Source: an uncultured Clostridia bacterium (lineage in GTDB: Bacteria > Bacillota > Clostridia > Oscillospirales > Oscillospiraceae). Taken from it: a stretch of 12,174 bases of DNA. A model generated the notes under the pieces. The model was given only the letters and a program-made list of their open reading frames with translations. It ran no database searches and was not told the origin of the DNA. Made by a program: the position numbers and the translations under genes. The stretch is from the NCBI GenBank assembly GCA_945487445.1, contig CALYTU010000038.1, positions 1 to 12,174 of the forward strand. Direction: 5' to 3'. This document shows, piece after piece, positions 6,301-11,730 of this stretch (its first letter is position 1; each line of letters begins with the position of its first letter).

Positions 6301-7971
6301 CCGGGGAAGGCTGAACGGGCCAATCATCGCGTGAACAAACGGGTTGCCTCGTCCTCCGTGAGCGGAGCGGTCTGAGACTGTTTTTTCCGGCGTGAGATGA
6401 TTGGTGCGGGCCTCATGCGCGTCCTCGTCTGTGGCTTGCGGTACGGTTTGCTCTGGCAGCTGTGGCGCGGTTTCTTCCGTTGGTGTTGGGGATGGGGCTT
6501 CCTCCGGTGTTTGCGGCGGTACTTCCTCCTGCGCGGATGAGGGTGGCGCGGGCTCCGTTGTCCCGAGCGCACCGGGGATGTCAGCCAGCAGCGCGTCCAC
6601 CGCGGCAAACAGTCTGTCGTCGGACCATTCCGTATCAAAGAGGGCGGGCGTTTCCGCTGACGCGGCGCGTGCCTCTTCCACAATCAGACGCTCGAACGGG
6701 TCGGGGTGGTCCGTGGGGGCGTTTTTCACCGGCGCATGCGTAACGTCGGCTGCAACAGAAAGGAAGGATGCGGGCACATCCTCCTGTGCAGCGTGCGCAT
6801 CCACCACGGGCGCACTCGCCTCGGGCGCATCCGCCTCGGGCGCATCCACCACAAGCGAATCCACCACGAGCGAATCCACCGCGAGCGAATCCGCCTCGGG
6901 CGCATCCGCCTCGGGCGCTTCCGCTGCAGGTGCTTCGGTTTTCTCCTTTCCGGTCGCTGCGAAGCAGGGCTCTTCTGCCAGCAGGGCGCAGAGCCCGGGA
7001 ATCTCCTGCTCCACGGCAGTCAGAATGTCAATGGCGTCACAAGCTTCGTTGGGGCGGTTTTTTTCTTCCGCCTTCAGTGTTTGAGGCGCTGCGTATGCGC
7101 CAGTGTCGTCGGAAACTGCTTTGGAAGCAGCCACATCAGCACTGTGTTCCGGTTCTGTATGGCGGCCACCGCCGAAAACACCGCGCAGCCAGCCGCGTTT
7201 GTTCTCCTGGCGGAGGGCGGGGCGCTCCTCCGCTCCGACAGCAAAACGGCTGTCAGTGTCCTCAACCGGGTTTGCTCGCTGCCCGCGCGGCTGAAAAAGC
7301 TCCTCGAGGCTCGGTTCCTCTTGCGGAGGAACAAAGGGCGCGGCATCGAAGCCGGAAAGCGCGATACGGGTGGAATTTCGCTGCGCATCTTCCAATAGTT
7401 CCGGCGGGAGGGAGAAAACCTTGTGCTCGTCATGTGTCGGCTGCGGTGTGGAAATCAACGGATCTTCGTCAAAGAAGTTGTCCGGCAGGAAGATATTTCG
7501 GCTGGCACTGTCGGGGTGTTCCTGCTCCCCAGTCTGCTGCGGGTCCTGTTCCGAGGCGGAAGGGGCCGTCTTCTCGATCACGGGCGGCGCTTCCGGCATG
7601 GTCGGGGCGGGGCAAGAGGGACGGACTGCGGGTTCTCTGTCGGCGGATGCCGAGAACACGGCGTCAAAAAGTGCGTCGAGAAGGTCTTCCTGGTTCTGTT
7701 CCGGCTCCGGGCAGGCCGCTGACTCGGCAAAGGGCTCCGTTCGTCTTTCTGAATTCTCGGGCTTGGCGGCCGCCTGAGGGCTGCTTGTCTTCGCAGCAGG
7801 CGGCTCCCGGCACAAATCGGGTTCGGCCTGTTCTTCCTCGCCAAATTCGGCGCGGAACATGGCGGCTAAGTGAAGGGCGAAATCCTCCGCGGTCTCCTGC
7901 TCCTTGCCCGGCGGGGCCGCACGGCGGCCACGGTCCGGGGACATGTTTTTTTTCTTATTGCGCTTTTTCAT
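3331..7971 (-). CDS. Giant membrane protein: disordered N-terminus plus degenerate P1B-ATPase-like core
   Basis: This 1546-residue protein has no recognised name. The N-terminus is very basic (MKKRNKKKN). Residues about 15-1010 are rich in Glu, Asp, Pro and Ala and almost certainly disordered, with three tandem-repeat arrays and a recurring LEELF...GWL motif (numbering from the ATG at 7971). Residues about 1012-1546 contain eight hydrophobic segments: near 1029-1048, 1063-1078, 1095-1113, 1120-1134, 1198-1217, 1225-1243, 1489-1514 and 1522-1542. Their spacing, and stretches such as VYTPVAALCG, GTLTLNGFKVY, SGGVGAS...LLGSLDFM and AVYMSLNGELAAIFAV, align by eye with a P1B ATPase. Key residues are lost: IPV for CPC, FPDGTLT for DKTGTLT, LDP for HP, VTRT for TGD, no TGES, and no GDGxND. 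It should not hydrolyse ATP by the normal mechanism. The ATG at 7971 is preferred (GGAG 11 nt upstream); a GTG at 7983 is in frame. The gene follows rlmB by 59 bp with no clear terminator and is probably co-transcribed. It has no frameshift and is not a pseudogene in the ordinary sense. Confidence 0.8.
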   Translation of the reverse strand: MKKRNKKKNMSPDRGRRAAPPGKEQETAEDFALHLAAMFRAEFGEEEQAEPDLCREPPAAKTSSPQAAAKPENSERRTEPFAESAACPEPEQNQEDLLDALFDAVFSASADREPAVRPSCPAPTMPEAPPVIEKTAPSASEQDPQQTGEQEHPDSASRNIFLPDNFFDEDPLISTPQPTHDEHKVFSLPPELLEDAQRNSTRIALSGFDAAPFVPPQEEPSLEELFQPRGQRANPVEDTDSRFAVGAEERPALRQENKRGWLRGVFGGGRHTEPEHSADVAASKAVSDDTGAYAAPQTLKAEEKNRPNEACDAIDILTAVEQEIPGLCALLAEEPCFAATGKEKTEAPAAEAPEADAPEADSLAVDSLVVDSLVVDAPEADAPEASAPVVDAHAAQEDVPASFLSVAADVTHAPVKNAPTDHPDPFERLIVEEARAASAETPALFDTEWSDDRLFAAVDALLADIPGALGTTEPAPPSSAQEEVPPQTPEEAPSPTPTEETAPQLPEQTVPQATDEDAHEARTNHLTPEKTVSDRSAHGGRGNPFVHAMIGPFSLPRAASVSAKPKQAAASRRGKKTVPFGDEPASAPSDPARPDDDEVPAHPEAAPHVPALWDPLSLFQEPEADEAPQLTPLPRDPTGTLPTLEELFGPTPEPAPAPEQPLQSVPRPARKHGWLWDLFQTPQNLTEDPEVFSEPSLLEEEAPTPDTPLSEVEAPTPDTPPSEVEAPTPDPFLTKNEAPFEVPPPSDPLPDLTAAPAREERSVAEKTDDGMDFPVERLFCDPPEAAPSSEHETIPMDLTEPAPANEPAPARPRRRSRRRGSPETLTLEDFLAAAVPMEQAEPPAQKQTVSFGRSHAETVSTVRENPSGLILTWSGRHRKAVDPAAAVQPSAGNAKKTAANTQQPATDTRNPAADTQKPASDLKKTASDTRKPAAAAQPPAANTKKPAEDTHTVPRGPSAAPRRSDPVPSADTRADRAEVGKTAKLQPGETHRRSPEREQDLLPPEKKSVLHPEEAYRVYARPLDEIGSHLILTGLFTILSLFFTLYLAQHWTFLPELFSGGTTVYVLLALLGLMVLVNRKLYFRDWRDGKRLRPELLIGIATFFTALDAFSAASALRPPFTAVVGALLMVALWGRYDRGLAMITTVKVLRAEQLSAGVSEVQDITKGSRGLTRTEPDVERFMDKLETQDLTERLLHVYTPVAALCGMGLTILISLWLKQDPLWTGSLIFLGSIPVSGLLAFPRLYYLLANRLSGAKAALCGYHGAEAFGGEHSILIGDDDIFPDGTLTLNGFKVYNGNPDRMIAYAAAACRSSGSALDPVFEDLLVTHNGRHYTVDNFRFYDSGGVGASIQQDVVLLGSLDFMRRMGVRMDRGARVKQAVYMSLNGELAAIFAVRYNPPENLRRGLAAIAGNRHFKGILVTRTFLGTPGFLKAKFGIPTGAFLYPSTKERLRLSEAEMKRSGAQGAILAEDSFSGFAQAAAGGRMLRSATVGAAILTVLGGLTGMVLMGVLAALPAYETATAVNLLLYTAAWLAPTLLLTAWARHF
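5122..5289 (-). repeat. Eight-unit 21-bp (heptapeptide) tandem repeat inside the giant gene
   Basis: The frame encodes eight seven-residue units of the form (K/R/Q)(K/P/Q)(T/P)A(A/S/T)(D/N)T, for example KKTAANT, QQPATDT, RNPAADT, QKPASDL, KKTASDT, RKPAAAA, QPPAANT, KKPAEDT. It is basic and Ala-rich and lies about 75 residues before the first membrane helix. It is in frame, so copy-number change would vary the tether length without breaking the protein. Confidence 0.85.
5764..5871 (-). repeat. Three-unit 36-bp (12-residue) tandem repeat inside the giant gene
   Basis: Units EAPTPDTPLSEV, EAPTPDTPPSEV and EAPTPDPFLTKN follow each other directly, with a fading fourth (EAPFEVPP). The first two copies are nearly identical at DNA level, which suggests recent duplication. 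The repeat is acidic and Pro-rich, consistent with an extended linker. Confidence 0.85.
6784..6933 (-). repeat. Ten-unit 15-bp (pentapeptide) tandem repeat inside the giant gene
   Basis: Ten five-residue units occur in a row: APAAE, APEAD, APEAD, SLAVD, SLVVD, SLVVD, APEAD, APEAS, APVVD, AHAAQ. The DNA core is GGGCGCATCCGCCTC on the plus strand. Two sub-types (APEAD and SLVVD) are arranged in blocks, as expected from slippage or unequal exchange. All units remain in frame. Confidence 0.88.
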
Positions 7972-8030
7972 ATGCAAACGCACTCCATGTTATTTCTTGA
8001 AAGGACCGGACACGCCGGCGCAGTCAGTTT

Positions 8031-8828
8031 TTACTGCATGCGCTGGCGCATGGCTTCATAGAGCAGGACGGCGGCCGCCGCAGAGGCGTTCAGAGAGGAG
8101 ATCCTGCCCTTCATGGGAATGCTGACCAGCACATCGCAGCTCTCACGGACCAGGCGGCTCATGCCCTCGCCCTCGTTGCCGATCACGATAGCAGCCGCAC
8201 CGGTGAGATCGGTGCGGTAGAGGCTGCTTTCCGCGTCGGCGGCGGTGCCGTAGACCCAGACGCCTCTTTCCTTTAGATCGCGAATGGTGTTGGCAATGTT
8301 GCTGACCCGGGCAACGGGCAGATACTCCACGGCCCCGGCGGACGTCTTTGCCACCACGGCGGTTAGGCCTACGCTGCGCCTTTTGGGGATGATAACGCCG
8401 TGCGCGCCCGCGCACTCCGCGGTGCGAAGGATGGCGCCGAGGTTGTGCGGGTCGGAGAGCTCGTCACAGATGACGATCATGGGCGCTTCGCCCCGCTCGG
8501 CGGCCAGGGCCAGAATGTCGTCCACGGAGGCGTATTCATGGGCTGCCACGGCGGCGATTACGCCCTGGTGGGCGCCTGTGGGGCTCATCTGGTCCAGCTT
8601 GCGGCGGTCGGTGGGGACGATGACGGCACCTGCCTCCTTCGCCTGGGCGGCCAGACGGACCAGGGAGCGGTCGGTGCTTCCCTCAGCAATATAGACCTTG
8701 TCAATGGTACGGCCGCTCTTGAGGGCCTCGGTCAGGGCGTTGCGCCCCTCGATCATTCCCTCGGCCAGCGCCTCAGGCTGACGGTCGGGAAAACGCGGTT
8801 TTGTTCGGTCAAATGATTCTTTTTTCAT
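8031..8828 (-). CDS. rlmB: 23S rRNA (guanosine-2'-O-)-methyltransferase RlmB (TrmH/SpoU family)
   Basis: This 265-residue protein is of the usual RlmB length. The substrate-binding domain runs from about 23 to 100 (EGRNALTEALKSG onward). The SPOUT/TrmH methyltransferase domain has all three signature motifs: DPHNLGAILRTAE (126-138, with the conserved Asn and the catalytic-type Arg135), VIGNEGEGMS (215-224) and IPMKGRISSLNAS (237-249). The family methylates the ribose 2'-OH of a guanosine in 23S rRNA (G2251 in E. coli) using S-adenosylmethionine. Some Firmicute relatives act on other rRNA sites, so the exact target is inferred. The start is uncertain: ATG at 8828 or an in-frame GTG at 8840; neither has a good Shine-Dalgarno sequence. 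The 1546-codon membrane protein gene follows 59 bp later on the same strand. Confidence 0.93.
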   Translation of the reverse strand: MKKESFDRTKPRFPDRQPEALAEGMIEGRNALTEALKSGRTIDKVYIAEGSTDRSLVRLAAQAKEAGAVIVPTDRRKLDQMSPTGAHQGVIAAVAAHEYASVDDILALAAERGEAPMIVICDELSDPHNLGAILRTAECAGAHGVIIPKRRSVGLTAVVAKTSAGAVEYLPVARVSNIANTIRDLKERGVWVYGTAADAESSLYRTDLTGAAAIVIGNEGEGMSRLVRESCDVLVSIPMKGRISSLNASAAAAVLLYEAMRQRMQ

Positions 8829-8862
8829 ATCGGTAGGCACACTTTCTCACAATATCTTTCAT

Positions 8863-8871
8863 ATTATACCA
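8863..8871 (-). promoter_or_regulatory. Extended -10 promoter of rlmB
   Basis: On the minus strand TGGTATAAT is a perfect extended -10 element. The -35 position (TTGTGC, 8886-8891) matches consensus only in TTG, as is usual for extended -10 promoters. Predicted initiation is near 8856, leaving a leader of only about 16-28 nt. The promoter lies just downstream of the terminator of the metal-resistance operon. Confidence 0.75.
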
Positions 8872-8901
8872 GAAAACCGCCCCGAGCACAAGCATAAAAA
8901 A

Positions 8902-8933
8902 CGAAAAAACCTGTTAGTGTACAGGTTTTTTCG
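8902..8933. terminator. Intrinsic terminator of the metal-resistance operon
   Basis: A perfect 13-bp inverted repeat, CGAAAAAACCTGT / ACAGGTTTTTTCG, has a 6-nt loop (8915-8920). It gives an A-rich start and T-rich end on both strands, so it could work in either direction. It lies about 65 bp after the ATPase stop codon and before the rlmB promoter; the minus-strand operon is the only obvious client. Confidence 0.92.
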
Positions 8934-8998
8934 AAGAATACGGGTCAGGTCCGATAGGATACCAAAAGAAAAGTATGGTAATTCCTGAAGAACGAGTA

Positions 8999-10873
8999 TC
9001 AAGCTTCTGCTTTCTGCCTCAGTGTCCGCATGGCGTTCAGAATTGCGATCACGCTTACACCGACGTCGCCGAAAACGGCCAGCCACATGTTGGCAAGACC
9101 CAGCGCACCAAGGATCAGGATAATGAACTTCACTGCCAGTGCGAAGACGATATTCTGCTTGACAATCCGAAGGGTCTTCCGGGCAATGGAAATGGCTGTG
9201 GGCAGCTTGCGAAGATCGTCGTCCATGATTACCACGTCCGCGGCCTCGATGGCGGCGTCAGAACCCAGAGAGCCCATGGCGATGCCCACATCCGCCCGGG
9301 AGAGCACAGGCGCGTCGTTGAGCCCGTCGCCGACATAGCCGAGCGTTCGTCCTGATGCCTGGGTTTTTATCAGTGCCTCCAGCGCCGCCACCTTTTCCTG
9401 GGGCAGAAGCTCTGCCTCCAAGGCGTCCAGACCCAGGCTGTGGGCCACAGCCTCGGCCGCTTGCCTGCGGTCTCCGGAGAGCATTACGGTCCGGTCCACG
9501 CCCGCGGCCTTTACGGCCTGCAGGGCCTCGCGCGCGCCGTCCTTCACGCTGTCGGAGATTACGAGAACACCCCGATATTTTCCGCCCAGGGCGACATATA
9601 CCAGGGTCCCGCTCAACGCCGCGGGGGAGAAGGCAACATTTCGGTCCTGCAGCAGGCGTGCGCTGCCGACCAGCAGTTCCCGGCCGTCGAGAATGGCGAT
9701 CACGCCCTGCCCTGCGATTTCCTGTACCGCCTGCACGCGGTTCAGCGCCGTTTCCCTGCCCAAGGCCTCCCGAACACAGAGGGCGATGGGATGGGTGGAA
9801 CAGCCCTCGCCCAGCGCGGCCAGCTCCAACAGTTCCTCGCCGGAGCCGACAGCTGGCCGGACGGCTGTGACCTTGAACTCGCCCCTTGTCAGCGTTCCGG
9901 TTTTGTCAAAGACCAGGGTGGAGAGCTTTGCCATAGCCTCCAGATAATTGCTGCCCTTGACCAAAATGCCATTTCGGGAGGCAGCCCCAATGCCGGCGAA
10001 GAAGCCCAGCGGCACTGAGATCACCAGCGCGCAGGGGCAGGAGACCACCAGGAAAATGCAGGCGCGGTGAATCCATTCTCCCCAGCCCTGACCGAAGAAC
10101 AGTGGTGGGATCACAGCCAGCAGGATCGCGCAGAGGGTGACGATGGGGGTGTAGTATCGTGCAAAGCGCGTGATGAAGCCCTCGGTTCTTGCTTTCCGGG
10201 AAGAGGCGTTTTCCACCAACTCAAGAATTCGGGTCACAGTGGCGTCGGCGTAGGCCTTAACGGTGCGTATCCGCAGCACGCCGCTGCCGTTGACGCAGCC
10301 GGAGATCACCTCACTGCCGGGCAGGGCCGCCCGAGGGACGGACTCGCCGGTGAGGGCCGCCGTGTCGATCAGAGATTCGCCCTCGATCACAATGCCGTCC
10401 AGTGGGATGCGTTCACCGGGTTTGACGATGATGACGGAGCCCACGGCAACATCCTCGGGATCGGCTTCGACCAGGCCCTCCGGGGTCTCCAGATTTGCGT
10501 ATTCGGGAACAATGTCCAGCATCTCCGCAATGGACCTGCGGCTCTTGCCCACGGCATAGCTCTGGAAGAGCTCGCCCACCTGATAGAGCAGCATAACTGC
10601 CGCTGCTTCGGGATACTCACCCACACTGAAGGCGGCAATGGTGGCCACGGCCATCAAAAAGTTTTCATCGAAGACCTGGCCGTGGAAGATGTGTTCCACA
10701 GCTTCCCAGAGAATGTCCCAGCCGATGATGAGATAGGGGACCAGAAACACTCCAAGCTTCCCGAGCCGGGGCAGGGGGGCCAGGATTTCCAGACGGTCAA
10801 GCGCCATCGCGGCGGTCAGAAGCGCAGCCGCGAGCAGGATACGGAATAAGGTGCGTCTCTGTTTGCTTGTCAT
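8999..10873 (-). CDS. cadA: Zn/Cd/Pb-exporting P1B-2 type ATPase, without N-terminal HMA domain
   Basis: This 624-residue membrane pump has every P1B motif: TGES (175-178) in the actuator domain, SCPCAL in membrane helix 6 (Cys279 and Cys281), phosphorylation site DKTGTLT (Asp323), STHP (His361), SGD (466-468, in place of TGD) and GDGLNDAP (515-522). The NIVFALAVK lysine (Lys582) in helix 7 and GDVGVSV Asp603 in helix 8 are the marks of the P1B-2 group, which exports Zn(II), Cd(II) and Pb(II) from the cytoplasm. Copper pumps have different residues there. CadA and ZntA are usually 700 residues or more because of an N-terminal HMA domain; here that domain is a separate gene 19 bp upstream. The ATG at 10873 is preferred because GAGGTGAT lies 8 nt upstream; in-frame starts at 10879 and 10882 also exist. 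It is the last gene of an ArsR-controlled operon. Confidence 0.95.
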   Translation of the reverse strand: MTSKQRRTLFRILLAAALLTAAMALDRLEILAPLPRLGKLGVFLVPYLIIGWDILWEAVEHIFHGQVFDENFLMAVATIAAFSVGEYPEAAAVMLLYQVGELFQSYAVGKSRRSIAEMLDIVPEYANLETPEGLVEADPEDVAVGSVIIVKPGERIPLDGIVIEGESLIDTAALTGESVPRAALPGSEVISGCVNGSGVLRIRTVKAYADATVTRILELVENASSRKARTEGFITRFARYYTPIVTLCAILLAVIPPLFFGQGWGEWIHRACIFLVVSCPCALVISVPLGFFAGIGAASRNGILVKGSNYLEAMAKLSTLVFDKTGTLTRGEFKVTAVRPAVGSGEELLELAALGEGCSTHPIALCVREALGRETALNRVQAVQEIAGQGVIAILDGRELLVGSARLLQDRNVAFSPAALSGTLVYVALGGKYRGVLVISDSVKDGAREALQAVKAAGVDRTVMLSGDRRQAAEAVAHSLGLDALEAELLPQEKVAALEALIKTQASGRTLGYVGDGLNDAPVLSRADVGIAMGSLGSDAAIEAADVVIMDDDLRKLPTAISIARKTLRIVKQNIVFALAVKFIILILGALGLANMWLAVFGDVGVSVIAILNAMRTLRQKAEA

Positions 10874-10892
10874 TGCCATCACCTCAATCTCA

Positions 10893-11117
10893 TCAGCTGT
10901 CGATCACGATCCTGCAGCCCTTGTCGACCCGGTCACAGCACTTCTGCGCCTCGGCCAGGATCGCATCGAAGCGCTCGTCGTCAGCGTCCAGGGTCAGCTT
11001 CTGGGTCATGAAGTTCATGCTTGCGTCCCGGACGCCGGGGATCTTCCTGATGAGCGTTTCCATCTTTGCGGCGCAGTTTGCGCAGTCCAAGTCTTCCATC
11101 CTGAATTTCTTTTTCAT
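10893..11117 (-). CDS. Stand-alone HMA-domain metallochaperone
   Basis: This 74-residue protein is a single heavy-metal-associated domain with MEDLDCANCAAKME at residues 7-20; Cys12 and Cys15 form the CxxC metal site. The preceding Asp11 is typical of HMA domains from Zn/Cd/Pb ATPases. Unusual extra cysteines lie near the end (Cys60, Cys61 and Cys68). It probably binds divalent metal in the cytoplasm and either delivers it to the adjacent ATPase, which lacks its own HMA domain, or acts as its missing regulatory domain in trans. The start at 11117 follows GGAGG at 8 nt; a longer in-frame ATG at 11147 would add ten unlikely residues. It lies between the ArsR gene (44 bp) and the ATPase (19 bp) and is surely in their operon. 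Confidence 0.92.
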   Translation of the reverse strand: MKKKFRMEDLDCANCAAKMETLIRKIPGVRDASMNFMTQKLTLDADDERFDAILAEAQKCCDRVDKGCRIVIDS

Positions 11118-11161
11118 GTTCCATTCCTCCCATATTGTGTTTTGCAAGAGCCGATGAAGTA

Positions 11162-11551
11162 TCAGGATTCGATCAACGGCGGTTCGTCTTCCAAAACGTG
11201 CTCCATGCCCATGCGGCAGATGGTCCGCACGTGGTCGTCCGCCAAAGAGTAGTAGATGACCCGTCCGGCCTTGCGGTACTTCACCAGATTGGACTGCTTA
11301 AGCACCCGGAGCTGGTGACTCACCGAGGATTTGGTCATCCCCAGCAAAACGGCAATGTCGCAGACGCACATTTCGGCTTCCATCAAGGCATAGAGAATCT
11401 TGAGCCGTGTGGAGTCGCTGAACAGCTTGAAGGTGTCCGCCAGATCCAGCAGCACATCGTCCTGCGGCATCGTTCCGCGCACCCGGTCCACCACCTCCTG
11501 ATGGATCACCGTGCAGTCGGTCCGGTCCAGCTCCATGTCGTAAAATTTCAT
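11162..11551 (-). CDS. ArsR/SmtB-family metal-sensing repressor (CadC/SmtB-like)
   Basis: This 129-residue winged-helix protein has the family's core: LADTFKLFSDSTRLKILYAL (37-56), recognition helix MTKSSVSHQLRVLK (72-85) and the wing RKAGRVIYYSL. It carries MCVCDIA (Cys62 and Cys64), the alpha3 metal site of CadC-type sensors. Cys13 and His17 in the N-terminal arm may complete that site. It also has the full alpha5 set of SmtB/CzrA-type zinc sensors in DDHVRTICRMGMEHVLE (Asp105, His107, His118, Glu121). It should bind the palindrome at 11581-11598 and release it when Zn, Cd or Pb binds. It is the first gene of the operon and so autoregulated. Its start ATG at 11551 follows GAGGGGGG at about 9 nt. 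Confidence 0.94.
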   Translation of the reverse strand: MKFYDMELDRTDCTVIHQEVVDRVRGTMPQDDVLLDLADTFKLFSDSTRLKILYALMEAEMCVCDIAVLLGMTKSSVSHQLRVLKQSNLVKYRKAGRVIYYSLADDHVRTICRMGMEHVLEDEPPLIES

Positions 11552-11580
11552 CGCGTATAACCCCCCTCTAAGGTAGAAAG

Positions 11581-11598
11581 GTTGAACGAATGTTCAAC
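11581..11598. promoter_or_regulatory. ArsR/SmtB operator
   Basis: GTTGAAC-GAAT-GTTCAAC is a perfect 7-bp inverted repeat. It contains TGAA-N6-TTCA, the core known for zinc and cadmium sensors such as CzrA. It lies 12 bp downstream of the -10 box, at about +5 to +22 of the transcript, so a bound repressor would block promoter clearance. The gene it precedes encodes a matching repressor. Confidence 0.85.
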
Positions 11599-11609
11599 TA
11601 TTTGACTGT

Positions 11610-11638
11610 ATTATACTACGACCTTCCCGGCTTGTCAA
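11610..11638 (-). promoter_or_regulatory. Consensus sigma-A promoter of the metal-resistance operon
   Basis: On the minus strand TTGACA (11633-11638) and TATAAT (11610-11615) are separated by exactly 17 bp. Predicted initiation is near 11603, giving a leader of about 50 nt that includes the operator. Such a strong promoter fits an operon held off by a repressor. Confidence 0.92.
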
Positions 11639-11643
11639 GAAGG

Positions 11644-11715
11644 AATTCCAAATTTTTCCGGACGGAGAATTCCGGCTTTTTTCGGATGGAAAATTCAAGC
11701 TTTTCCCGGATGGAG
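11644..11715. repeat. Three tandem 24-bp repeats upstream of the arsR promoter
   Basis: Units 11644-11667, 11668-11691 and 11692-11715 share the pattern AATTC...TTTTYCGGAYGGAR. They start 5 bp upstream of the -35 box. Each carries one or two A/T tracts. The plus-strand reading frame through them (NSKFFRTE, NSGFFRME, NSSFSRME) has no start context or family resemblance and I treat it as non-coding. Confidence 0.8.
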
Positions 11716-11730
11716 CAATGCGGCAGCCCT

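Noticed and set aside
3331..7971. Pseudogene produced by a frameshifted ATPase
   Set aside because: The frame is open over 1546 codons, alignment to P1B is continuous across all helices, and losses are confined to functional motifs, which suggests a maintained protein.
6768..8000. Plus-strand ORF rich in RAHPP-type repeats
   Set aside because: It is the reverse frame of the 15-bp tandem array in the giant gene; an Arg/Ala/Pro/His repeat of this kind is a by-product of GC-rich repeats.
8999..10873. Copper-exporting ATPase (CopA) for the intact pump
   Set aside because: The helix 7 lysine and helix 8 aspartate, the DCANC chaperone and the CadC/SmtB-like regulator all point to divalent Zn/Cd/Pb rather than copper(I).
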